Shown here: one piece after another, positions 37,924-45,544 of the stretch
Layout of the letters: the number at the start of each line of letters is the position of its first letter
How positions within the stretch are numbered: the first letter of the stretch is position 1
Origin: Thermaurantiacus tibetensis
GTDB taxonomy: Bacteria; Pseudomonadota; Alphaproteobacteria; Sphingomonadales; Sphingomonadaceae
Length of the DNA stretch: 64,000 bases
Reading direction: 5' to 3'
Assembly (NCBI RefSeq): GCF_015354055.1
Contig: NZ_JACHTM010000001.1
Coordinates: 868,001-932,000 of the forward strand
The notes under the pieces: model-generated
The model's database searches: none
What the model was told of the DNA's origin: nothing
Seen by the model: the letters and a program-made list of their open reading frames with translations, nothing else
Translations under genes and position numbers: made by a program

Positions 37924-39356
37924 TTCGGTTCCCTTCGCTTCGGGCCCGGCTGCCATTCCGAGCTCACCGGGTGGAGGAAGCCTGGCTGGGTAATGCCCTT
38001 CCGGCGCGCCGCGATGCCCGCAAGGCAGGCGTGGACGATGTAAGCGCTGTTGAGGGCCGAGCGGTAGGTCGGGTCCATCGTGGGATCGAGCTCGACGAGC
38101 TCGAAACCGACGAGATCGGTCTCCATGCAGAGACGCCGGACGATGGGCACGGCCTCGCGCATCGTGAGCCCGGCGGGGACCGGTGTCCCCGTTCCGGGGA
38201 CGAAGGCCGGGTCCAGAACGTCGACGTCGAAGCTGATGTAGATCCGGTTGCCATCCGCCTTGGCCTCGGCCAGCACCCGGCGCATCACCGCTTCCCAACC
38301 CGATTTCTCCACCTCCACCATGGTGTGGTAGCGCATGCCCTGGTCGCGCATCCATTCGAACAGCTCGAGGCTGGGGCCCTGCGCGCGCAGGCCGACCTGG
38401 ATGTAGTCGCGGCCGCGGACATGGCCCTCGGCAATGAGGCGGTAGACGGGCTGGCCGTGGTCGATGAGGTGAGCGCGATCCCGCCCGGCGTCGTAGTGCG
38501 CGTCGAAGTGGATGACGCTCACCCGCCCCTTGCCGTGGACGTCGGTCACGCCCGCGATGTTCGAATAGGCGATGCTGTGGTCCCCGCCGATCGCGAACGG
38601 AAGCGCCCCGGTGCGCGCGATCTCCGCCACCATTTCCCGCACATGCTCCATCGAGCGCTCGGCCGACAGGTTGTCGACCGCGACATCGCCGTAGTCCACC
38701 ATGCGGAGCACGGCATTGGGTGCCACCATGGTGTACATGTCGAGGCCGGCGCCCATCCGCGCGGTGCGCATCGCGGTGGGCCCGAGGTGCGCTCCGCGCG
38801 TGCCCGAGCCGAGGTTCAGCGGAACGCCGAAGAGCGCCACATCCACCTCGCCGGCTTTCAGATCCTCCGGCGTCAGCGCGACTGGCAGGCCGAAGAAGGT
38901 CGGAATGCCACTGCGGCCCTGCACGTAGCGGGCAAGCGAGAACGGACCGGGCGACCGCGGCGGGTCAAGCCCCGGCGGCCGACGAACCTTCCACGCGTTG
39001 AAGCCGCTCGCCTCGGGGTTGAGAGGGATGTTCGGGCGGTCCCGCTGGGCATCGAAGCGGCTTGCAGCCTCCGCCTCCATCAGCGCCCGGGCAAGCTCGG
39101 CGATCTCTCCCGGAGTCATCGCGCGAAGGCGCCGTTCAAGGCTGCCCTCGACCGGGAAATAGCGCCGGGCCGCCTTGGAACGCAGAAATGCCGCAGACTC
39201 TGCCGGCAGGCTGGCGAGCCCCGCCTCAATGTCGGGTGGCAAGCGGAGCGGCTGCGCCTCCTCCCCGGAGCGGGCGGGCAGGGCTGCTGCAATGCCGATC
39301 GCAGACAGGAGGCTGGCGCCCAGCCATGCAAGCCAAGCCGAGACCCCGCCACGCAT
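37920..39356 (-). CDS. Exported ureohydrolase (arginase/agmatinase/guanidinase family), copy 2
   Basis: 478-aa paralogue of the next gene, first in the operon. GGDHS (257-261), DAHYD (285-289) and SFDVDVLDP (375-383) provide the expected ligands H260, D285, H287, D289, D377 and D379. Both copies therefore look catalytic, unlike the active/inactive subunit pair described for metformin hydrolase. The N-terminal MRGGVSAWLAWLGASLLSAI is a signal peptide or anchor, followed by a ~100-residue helical extension shared with copy 1. Tandem active paralogues suggest two related substrates or a heteromer. The start is 34 nt from the nearer arm of site C in the divergent promoter. Confidence 0.88.
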   Translation of the reverse strand: MRGGVSAWLAWLGASLLSAIGIAAALPARSGEEAQPLRLPPDIEAGLASLPAESAAFLRSKAARRYFPVEGSLERRLRAMTPGEIAELARALMEAEAASRFDAQRDRPNIPLNPEASGFNAWKVRRPPGLDPPRSPGPFSLARYVQGRSGIPTFFGLPVALTPEDLKAGEVDVALFGVPLNLGSGTRGAHLGPTAMRTARMGAGLDMYTMVAPNAVLRMVDYGDVAVDNLSAERSMEHVREMVAEIARTGALPFAIGGDHSIAYSNIAGVTDVHGKGRVSVIHFDAHYDAGRDRAHLIDHGQPVYRLIAEGHVRGRDYIQVGLRAQGPSLELFEWMRDQGMRYHTMVEVEKSGWEAVMRRVLAEAKADGNRIYISFDVDVLDPAFVPGTGTPVPAGLTMREAVPIVRRLCMETDLVGFELVELDPTMDPTYRSALNSAYIVHACLAGIAARRKGITQPGFLHPVSSEWQPGPKRREPK

Positions 39357-39360
39357 GCTT

Positions 39361-39400
39361 CTTGCGTAGCGGCTCCGGGTGGTGCTGCGGCTACGTCAAA
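39361..39400. promoter_or_regulatory. Conserved site C in the divergent ureohydrolase/amine dehydrogenase promoter
   Basis: GCTACGTCAAA at 39390-39400 is identical to sites A and B and points towards the amine dehydrogenase operon. An opposing imperfect arm TTGCGTAGC (39362-39370) lies 19 nt away and points towards the ureohydrolase-urease operon. This makes an inverted pair in the gap between the two operons. Together they are a plausible double operator for coordinated control. Confidence 0.55.
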
Positions 39401-39471
39401 TGCCGGATGCGCCTCGCGGGTCCGACCGCGTAGCGCGACACATCATGCAGAGTTGGCGACTGCAGATCGGC

Positions 39472-40647
39472 ATGAGGTCTCTGCCCGGGGCAAGGCATGT
39501 CACCGTGCGGGCTGCCGCCGCAGCCCTGATCGCTGCGCTGCCGGCCAGTGCTGGCGCAGGGCAGGAGCCAAGGCCGGTTCTCGAGATCGAGGAGCCGGGA
39601 ACCGAGGTCCTCGCCCCTTTCACGCCCCACCGGCTTTTCCTGTCGACGGGGGACGGCTTCACAATTGTCGACGGCCGGTCACGGAAGGTCGAGGGGGTGC
39701 TCTACGCCGGGGCCGCGCCCGTGATCGATGTCGCGCCCGAGGGGCGGCGGATCTTCGTTGCCGAGACCTACTTCAGTCGGGGGAATCGGGGTACGCGAGT
39801 CGACCTCGTCTCGATCTACGACGGACGCACGCTCGAACTCCTGTCGGAAATTCCGGTGCCCGGGCGGCTCATCGCTGGCGGCCGAAGCAACTATTTCGCG
39901 CTCTCCGGTTCGGGGCGCCGCGCCTACGTCTATGATTTCGACCCGGCGACAAAGGTTCACGTGGTGGATACCGAGCGCCGGCGGCTTCTTTCCACGATCG
40001 AGATCCCGGGCTGCGGGCTCGTCTATCCGGTGCGGGATGATGGCTTCGCAACGCTCTGCGCGGATGGGTCGATCGCCTTCGTGCCCGTGGATACCCGCGG
40101 GCGCGGCGAGATCATCCGTAGCGCGCCGGTGTTCGATGCCGAGCGCGACCCGGTCTTCGAGGAGAGCCTCGTGGACCGGCAGACGGGCGAGGGTCTCCTC
40201 GTCACGCTGACGGGGCGGGTGATTCCAGCCTCCCTCGGCCGGGAGATCCGCTTTGGCGAGCCCTGGAGCCTCCAGCAGGCAGCCGGGCTCGCACCGGCGA
40301 CCACGGGCGTCCAGCACCGGACCTGGCGACCCGGCGGACGCCGCCCCTTCGCATTCCACCGGGCATCCGGGCGCCTGTTCGTCCTCATGCACGAGGGCAA
40401 GCACTGGTCTCACTACGATCCGGGAACGGAGGTCTGGGTGGTCGATGTCGGCGAGCGGCGGGTCGTGGCCCGCCACCCCCTGCCGACGGCCGGCCGGCTC
40501 GTCGGCGTCTCGGAAGGAGAAGATCCGCTGCTCTTCGTCGCGGGCGAAGGCGACTGGCTGTGGGTTCTGGAACCTGCGAGCGGGAAGATCCTCGGCCAGC
40601 TGCCGGAGATTCGGCGGCCGGGCATGATCCGGACTTCGGGGCTCTGA
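39472..40647 (+). CDS. Amine dehydrogenase heavy (beta-propeller) subunit, MauB/AauB-like
   Basis: About 391 aa, periplasmic. The ATG at 39472 starts a good signal peptide ending ASAGAGQ; an in-frame ATG at 39445 is an alternative. The mature protein begins with the family-typical LEIEEPG...VLAPFTPHRLFLSTGDGFTIVDG. Propeller blades carry RIFVAETYFSRGNRGTRVDLVSIYD, VDTERRRLLSTIEIPGCGLVYP and VLMHEGKHWSHYDPGTEVWVVD; the HYDPGTEVW pattern is diagnostic for TTQ amine dehydrogenases. It partners the light subunit encoded at 41817. Gene order B-E-D-A resembles aau (aromatic amine) as much as mau clusters, so the amine substrate is open. Confidence 0.92.
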   Translation: MRSLPGARHVTVRAAAAALIAALPASAGAGQEPRPVLEIEEPGTEVLAPFTPHRLFLSTGDGFTIVDGRSRKVEGVLYAGAAPVIDVAPEGRRIFVAETYFSRGNRGTRVDLVSIYDGRTLELLSEIPVPGRLIAGGRSNYFALSGSGRRAYVYDFDPATKVHVVDTERRRLLSTIEIPGCGLVYPVRDDGFATLCADGSIAFVPVDTRGRGEIIRSAPVFDAERDPVFEESLVDRQTGEGLLVTLTGRVIPASLGREIRFGEPWSLQQAAGLAPATTGVQHRTWRPGGRRPFAFHRASGRLFVLMHEGKHWSHYDPGTEVWVVDVGERRVVARHPLPTAGRLVGVSEGEDPLLFVAGEGDWLWVLEPASGKILGQLPEIRRPGMIRTSGL

Positions 40648-41207
40648 TGCCATCGATGGAGCTTGTCCTGGCAGTCGCGGCGGCCGCCGGCATCGGTGCG
40701 GCCTCCGCGAGTTTCCTCGCCTCGGCCCGCGCCAAGCTGCGGGCCCCGCTCGCCTTCCGGACAGCCGTTCGTGGCTATGGCGTCGTCCCCGAAAGGAGCC
40801 TCACCACGGTCGCCGTCGCCGTCCCGTACCTCGAGGCCCTCGCTGCGGTGGGGCTCGTGGCCGCCCTCCTGGGCGGCGACGTTCGACTGGCTGCCCCCGC
40901 GATCGCCCTCGCCGTCGTCTTCGCGCTGGCCGTCGCGGCCGCGATCCGGGCCGGCCGATCGGCGATCGACTGCGGGTGCCGGCCGGGCCGACGCCGTCCG
41001 CTGGGGCCTGATCTGGTTGCGGGCAACCTGCTCCTTGCCCTCGCCCTCCCGCTCGCCGTCGGGCTTGTCGGGGCGCTTCCGGCCGCGCTTCGCGCCTTCT
41101 GCGCCTGCGCCGGGGCTGCCGGGTTTCTGCTGCTCGACTCCGTCCTTGGCATCTTGGCAGCACGCGCGCGAGCGGGCGTGGCAACTGCCGGGACCTCGGC
41201 GAAATGA
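40647..41207 (+). CDS. mauE: Amine dehydrogenase biogenesis membrane protein MauE
   Basis: 186-aa inner-membrane protein with about five TM helices and a Cys-x-Cys in the central loop (AIDCGCRPGRRRPLGPDLVAGN), matching the DoxX-like MauE family. It is needed with MauD for disulfide formation and transport of the light subunit. The ATG at 40647 overlaps the heavy-subunit stop (TGATG), and its end overlaps mauD (ATGA). Confidence 0.9.
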   Translation: MPSMELVLAVAAAAGIGAASASFLASARAKLRAPLAFRTAVRGYGVVPERSLTTVAVAVPYLEALAAVGLVAALLGGDVRLAAPAIALAVVFALAVAAAIRAGRSAIDCGCRPGRRRPLGPDLVAGNLLLALALPLAVGLVGALPAALRAFCACAGAAGFLLLDSVLGILAARARAGVATAGTSAK

Positions 41208-41803
41208 TCGAGGTCGTCGTCATCCTGCTGGTTTTGGCCGTCGGAGTGCTCGGGGTCGCGGTGGTGGCGCTGGCACGGCAGGTGGGTGTCCTTCACGAGC
41301 GGATTGCGCCCGTCGGGGCCCTCGTCGCCGACACCGGGGCAGCTCCAGGCGCAGTTGCGCCGGCAATCACCGCGCCAACGCTTGCCAACGGAGTGCGCAC
41401 GATCGGCCCCGGGCAGATTGCGTCGCGGGGGCTGCTGCTGCTCTTCGTCGGCTCGGGTTGCCCGATCTGCAAGCGCGTGGTGCCGCTTGCGCAGGTGCTG
41501 GCGCGTGCCGAGCGCCTCGAACTTCTCCTCGTGGCGGATCCCTCCGATACGGGGCTCGAGCTCTTCGTCTCGCGATTCCGCCTGCCGCCCGAACGCATCC
41601 TCCTGAGCGAGGAAGCTGGCCGCACCTACGGCGTGGCCCAGCTCCCGACCGCCGCCCTCCTCGACACAGACGGCCGACTCATCGCGCGGGGGCTCGTAAA
41701 CAGCCGGGAGCACCTCGAAAGCCTGCTCGAGGCACGCCGCCTCGGCCACCCCACGCTCGGGACATATCTCGCCGAGCGGCCGGCCACGCCGGTCCAGGCA
41801 TGA
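41204..41803 (+). CDS. mauD: Amine dehydrogenase biogenesis thioredoxin-like protein MauD
   Basis: 199 aa with one N-terminal membrane anchor (residues 2-24) and a periplasmic thioredoxin fold. The redox pair is C86-P-I-C89 in FVGSGCPICKRVVP. Later segments ILLSEEAGRTYGVAQLPTAALLD and GLVNSREHLESLLEAR are typical of MauD. It helps form the six disulfides of the light subunit. Confidence 0.92.
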   Translation: MIEVVVILLVLAVGVLGVAVVALARQVGVLHERIAPVGALVADTGAAPGAVAPAITAPTLANGVRTIGPGQIASRGLLLLFVGSGCPICKRVVPLAQVLARAERLELLLVADPSDTGLELFVSRFRLPPERILLSEEAGRTYGVAQLPTAALLDTDGRLIARGLVNSREHLESLLEARRLGHPTLGTYLAERPATPVQA

Positions 41804-41816
41804 CGGAGAGGTCGCG

Positions 41817-42356
41817 ATGAGAGACAGCGGGCACCTTGATCGGCTTGCCGAACGGCTCACGCGCCTGCTTGCCTCCCGGCTGTCGCGGCGCAACATCGTC
41901 TCTCGCCTTGGCGTGGCGCTCACAGCCGCCCCGGCCCTGCCGCTCCTGCCCTACGGGCGCGCCAGCGCGGAAACCGCCGAGGCCGAACTCACGGACATCC
42001 AGAAAGACGCACAGACCAAGGACGACACGCGCTGCACCTACTGGCGCTACTGCGCCATCTCAGGCTCGCTTTGCACCTGCTGCGGCGGCACCACCTCGCG
42101 CTGCCCACCGGGAAGCGAGCCGTCGCTCACGTCCTGGATCGGCACCTGCCGGAACCCGGATGACGGCCGCTTCTACGTGATTGCCTACCGCGACTGCTGC
42201 GGCATGGCGGCGTGCGGACGGTGCCGGTGCAGCCAGCATGATGAGGCATCCCCCGCCTACCGGCCGGAACTGAACAACGAGATCATCTGGTGCTTCGGCA
42301 CGCGGTCGATGCAGTACACTTGCTCGACGGCCGCGATCGTCGGACTTGCCGAGTGA
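41817..42356 (+). CDS. Amine dehydrogenase TTQ light (catalytic) subunit, MauA/AauA-like
   Basis: 179 aa. A long twin-arginine leader (SRRNIVSRLG, R24-R25) precedes the mature subunit. Both tryptophans that form tryptophan tryptophylquinone are present: W107 (LTSWIGTC) and W158 (NNEIIWCFG). The cysteine-rich fold (CTYWRYC, CTCCGG, YRDCCG, CGRCRC) and the conserved aspartate in AYRDCCG are kept. A GGAGAGG ribosome-binding site lies before the ATG. The enzyme oxidatively deaminates a primary amine in the periplasm and passes electrons to a soluble acceptor. Methylamine, aromatic amine or diamine preference is not readable. MauG, usually needed for TTQ synthesis, is not in this window. Confidence 0.93.
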   Translation: MRDSGHLDRLAERLTRLLASRLSRRNIVSRLGVALTAAPALPLLPYGRASAETAEAELTDIQKDAQTKDDTRCTYWRYCAISGSLCTCCGGTTSRCPPGSEPSLTSWIGTCRNPDDGRFYVIAYRDCCGMAACGRCRCSQHDEASPAYRPELNNEIIWCFGTRSMQYTCSTAAIVGLAE

Positions 42357-42922
42357 GGCTGCGCCTGCCCTGGCGGGCTGCAGGCTGGCGCCGCGCGGGC
42401 AGCTTCGAGGCTTGCCTTTTCGCCCTGCTCCCTGGTCTTCTGGGCCTCGCCGCGGCCCAGGCCGCCGCATCTCCAGACACGGGCGTGCGCGCTCTGGGCC
42501 GGGTCGAGACGCGCTACCTCCTGCGCTGCGGCGGCTGCCATGGCACGCAGGGACGGTCACCCGAGACGAACGTGCCCTCGCTCAGCGGGCAGGTGGGCTG
42601 GTTCCTCTGCACCGCGGAGGGCCGGTCCTATCTCCTGCGGTTGCCGAACGTCACCCGCGCGCCCTTGAGCGATGCCGAGCTCGCCGAGCTGATGAACTGG
42701 GTTGTCTTCCGGCTCGGCGGGGCTTCCGTGCCTGCCAACGCCCAGCCTTTCACCGCGGAGGAGGTACAGGCGGCTCGCGCGCGGCCCCTGCTCTCCACCA
42801 CCCTTGTTGCCGACCGGCAGGAGATCGTCAGCTCGCTCATGCAGCGGTGCAGTGCCCCGGCGAGCCTCGCTGCCTACGGACGCAACAGGGGCGGGGGCGA
42901 CGCGGTCTTGCGCGTGCGCTGA
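42353..42922 (+). CDS. Periplasmic c-type cytochrome of the amine dehydrogenase operon
   Basis: 189 aa, starting with GTG in a GTGA overlap with the light-subunit gene. A signal peptide (ACLFALLPGLLGLAAAQAAA) is followed by one heme-binding CGGCH at 59-63, with a methionine in ELMNWVVF as a possible distal ligand. It is a monoheme protein and thus not MauG (diheme). It probably accepts electrons from the dehydrogenase or relays them to the respiratory chain. I recall a similar small heme-protein gene following aauBEDA in Alcaligenes, which would support the aau-type comparison. The closest family is not certain. Confidence 0.82.
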   Translation: MRLRLPWRAAGWRRAGSFEACLFALLPGLLGLAAAQAAASPDTGVRALGRVETRYLLRCGGCHGTQGRSPETNVPSLSGQVGWFLCTAEGRSYLLRLPNVTRAPLSDAELAELMNWVVFRLGGASVPANAQPFTAEEVQAARARPLLSTTLVADRQEIVSSLMQRCSAPASLAAYGRNRGGGDAVLRVR

Positions 42923-43663
42923 CGCGTTCTGCCGGACGGCGGGACGGCCGCGCCCAAGCCCACGCTCCGGCGCCCGAGGCCCCGGCGCGATGGGGACGTT
43001 GACGAGAGCAGAGCTGTGTCCAGCTGCTCTGCTATCTCGAACAGTTCTCCGGCAAAGCCGACGCAGAAAAATGCCAGGGCTCCCATCGAAGAGATGCGTC
43101 CAGGCTGTCCAACGTGGCAAGGGAGGCTTCACGTCTTTTGATCCTGCCATTCGAAGGGCATCGACGCGGCAGCATGCGGCAGGAGCGCAAGGCCGAGCGA
43201 GGTTTTCCGGCTGCAGCTGCGCGGGCCTGCCCGGCTCGAGCGCGCGGAAGGGTCGGGGAATGGGTTCCGGTTCCGCTAGGAAGCCGGGCCCTTGCCCCCT
43301 TGCCGTTCTCGCCCGCGCTGGCCGGCAGGGCGAGTGGCGGAATCGTCTTGGCAGGCTCCTGTGGGAGCGCTCCGCCCCCGGTAGACGCAGGACAGCCTGC
43401 GCCAGTGCCTCGCCGAGATCGGCCGGCGCGCAGGCCCTCTCATCCTCCGCTTCGTTGCGGGCCATCCGCTCGAGGCGCGCGCAGCGCCGGGCCGCGCGCC
43501 CCAGGCCGACGTCCGGACCCAGGTGTTCGGGCTGGCGGCGGCCGTCGAGGGCGGGCTCGACCCGGGCGCCCATGTGCAGGCGCTCGCCGCGCGCCTTGCG
43601 ATCATGTCCGGCGTGCGCGGGCGATGGCTCCTCCGCCCGATTCGCCGGGCGGAGGAGAAACGC
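42923..43663 (+). other. Gene-poor stretch after the amine dehydrogenase operon
   Basis: No convincing gene is visible. A hairpin AGCAGAG (43007-43013) with CTCTGCT (43027-43033), inner CTG/CAG pairing and no T-run, may terminate the operon. From about 43383 the + strand reads protein-like (LRQCLAEIGRRAGPLILRF, GLAAAVEGGLDPGAHVQALA) but has no good start, so this may be the tail of a decayed gene. Confidence 0.5.
43631..43657 (+). promoter_or_regulatory. Hairpin covering the ribosome-binding site of the ORF at 43664
   Basis: A perfect 9-bp stem, CTCCGCCCG (43631-43639) with CGGGCGGAG (43646-43654), has loop ATTCGC. Its 3' arm overlaps the strong Shine-Dalgarno GGAGGAG (43651-43657), 6 nt before the ATG at 43664. 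It could repress translation or be the terminator of a lost upstream gene. Confidence 0.4.
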
Positions 43664-44227
43664 ATGACCAGCACTCCCAACACCAGCACCCCCGATCTCG
43701 TCGTTGCCAAGGTGAACCATTGGGCCGTGCCGGCCTGCGACACGCCTGTCTTCCTGCTCCAGGTGCCGCGCGGCGAGAGCCGGGAGCCGGCCCACCATCT
43801 GGTGCTCGCCGCCTGGGAGTATGACCCGGAGCAGGCGACCACCCAGGAGCAGGTGGACGACTGCGCGGCCGTCGCGGCCGCGTTCAAAGCGTTGGCCCCG
43901 ACCGGCGCGGAGGCGCGGATCGCGGCTGCCAGCCCTCTCGCCGGGCTCTCGGTGACGCAGCGCCCCTGCACCACCCCGCCCGGGCTGCTGACGCGGCGGC
44001 GGCGACATGGGCGCCCTCCGGGGGGCTGCGCGGCCGGGAGCTCGGTTCGCGCGCTGGGCGTCACCCGCCTCGGTCTTCTGACCGGTCTTGACCGGCTCGG
44101 GCTGCCGGTCGCGCAGGCCGTCCCGCCGCTGGCGCGCGCCATCGGCGTGCACGCGGGCAAGGGGTTCGACCCGACCGCCGGTTCGTGGGCGGCAAGGTCC
44201 CCGCCGCTCTCCCGCTCCAGTGGGTAG
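43664..44227 (+). CDS. Unknown ORF reading into the YcaO remnant
   Basis: Starts at an ATG with an excellent ribosome-binding site (GGAGGAGAAACGC). The first ~115 residues (MTSTPNTSTPDLVVAKVNHW, then a Cys, AWEYDPEQATTQEQVDDCAAV and AAASPLAGLSV) match no family I recognise. After about residue 128 the frame enters YcaO-like sequence (RALGVTRLGLLTGLDRLGLP). The likely history is a separate small gene next to ycaO, fused by deletion. Given the YcaO-TfuA context, it could have encoded a peptide substrate or leader-binding protein, but nothing proves this. Confidence 0.4.
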   Translation: MTSTPNTSTPDLVVAKVNHWAVPACDTPVFLLQVPRGESREPAHHLVLAAWEYDPEQATTQEQVDDCAAVAAAFKALAPTGAEARIAAASPLAGLSVTQRPCTTPPGLLTRRRRHGRPPGGCAAGSSVRALGVTRLGLLTGLDRLGLPVAQAVPPLARAIGVHAGKGFDPTAGSWAARSPPLSRSSG

Positions 44228-44990
44228 AGGCCAAGGCGCTTGCCGGTGCGTCCTTCCGCGTGCCGCTCGCGCAGGTGCGGATGGACTTCACCGGCGCCCA
44301 CCCGCTCACGGTCTCGAGCAACGGCAATGCCTCAGGGGAGACGCGTGCGGGGGCGCTCCTTGCCGGCCTGCTCGAAGTCATCGCGCGCGCCGCGATTGCC
44401 GCCTGGCTCGGGCAGGACCCGCTGGCGCGCGGGCTTGCCGCCCTGGCGCCGGACGGGCATGCCGACGCGGCCGTCCGCACCCTTCTCGCCCGCGCGAGGG
44501 ACGCCGGCATCGGCGTGCGGTTCCACGCGCTTCCCAGCGCGGCCGGCGTACCGGTGGTCGCCTGCCAGCTCCTCGAGCTGCGGCCCGACCGGGTCGCCGG
44601 GCGGGTGGCCGTGGGGACGGCCGCGCGGCCGACGCTTGCCGGAGCGATCCGCAATTCGCTTGCCAAAGCAGCGCAGGTGCGGCGGACCCGGATTGCCGGG
44701 GCCCGCGAGGACCTGCCGACACCTGCAGCCGAGGACGCGGACAATGGCTTCGGCGCCCATCTGCCCTGCCGCCGGGGCTGGCCCGCAAGGGTCTCGCCCG
44801 CGCGGGGTTCCGGGAGTGCGACAGCGCCGACCCGCTGGCCTGGACGGTCACGCGGGTCGTGGCGGCCGGATTTGCGGATGTCGGCCATGTGGACATGCGC
44901 GTTCCCGGCTGCCCGCTGGCAGTGGTGAATGTGGTCGTGCCGGGAATGCGCGACATGCCGCCCCCGCCGGGACCGGGTGCAGGGCCATGA
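44045..44990 (+). pseudogene. ycaO remnant (peptide cyclodehydratase/thioamide family)
   Basis: Three pieces in three frames line up with one YcaO protein. They are RALGVTRLGLLTGLDRLGLP with the following QAVPPLARAIGVHAGKG (to about 44195); MDFTGAHPLTVSSNGNASGE with ALLAGLLEVIARAAIAAWL (about 44200-44700); and GHVDMRVPGCPLAVVNVVVPG (to 44987). The ATP-binding block after HAGKG is missing and frames shift near 44195 and 44700-44770, so it is not functional as written. It ends in an ATGA overlap with tfuA, the usual pair arrangement. Family knowledge: YcaO with TfuA installs thioamides or azolines on peptides. Confidence 0.75.
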
Positions 44991-45492
44991 CCGTCCTCGT
45001 CTTCGTCGGGCCGACGCTCGCCGGCGAGGCGCTGCCCGAGGGCTTCGAGGCCAGGCCGCCGGCAGCCGCCGGCAAGATGCTGGAACAAGCGCCCGCACAG
45101 CCTGCCACGCTGGGCCTCATCGACGGGCTGTTCGGGCGCGTCCGCAGCCCCTGGCACAAGGAGCTGCTGCACCTCATGGCCGCCGGCCACCGGCTCATCG
45201 GCGCAGCCAGCATGGGCATGTTGCCCACGCGCCCGCCGCGCTCGGCTGGCAGCCGGTCTCGGTCGCGCTCGTCGACGTGCGGGCCACTGCCGCCTGCGCT
45301 CGCCGCGCCGGGCTGCTTGCGGCGCTGCCGCGCGTCGAGCGGCAGCTGAAGCGCGCGGATGCGCGGGCGGCGCTGGCACTGGCGCTGCGGCCGCGCTGCC
45401 CGCGGCTGCCGCCGCTTCCCATCGCGCCCCCGCCCGACACCGGTGCGCTTGCCCGCATCCGCAGCGGCGACGGGCGGCAGGTGGGCGCATGA
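44987..45492 (+). pseudogene. tfuA remnant
   Basis: The N-terminal part is clear TfuA: VLVFVGPTL, LGLIDGLFGRV, SPWHKELLHLMAAGHRLIGA, ASMGML. The expected ALRAAEL block and a following middle segment are absent. The C-terminal part continues in another frame (PVSVALVDVRATAACARRAG, from about 45255). A deletion plus frameshift around 45215-45245 explains this. It is coupled to the ycaO remnant. Sequencing error is unlikely to account for both broken neighbours and missing blocks. Confidence 0.75.
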
Positions 45493-45544
45493 CATTCGCG
45501 TGAAGCCGGGGCCACGCGGACGCGGCGGCAGGCAGGGTGGGGAG

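Noticed and set aside
42353-42922. MauG-type diheme enzyme
   Set aside because: Only one CxxCH motif is present and the protein is too short.
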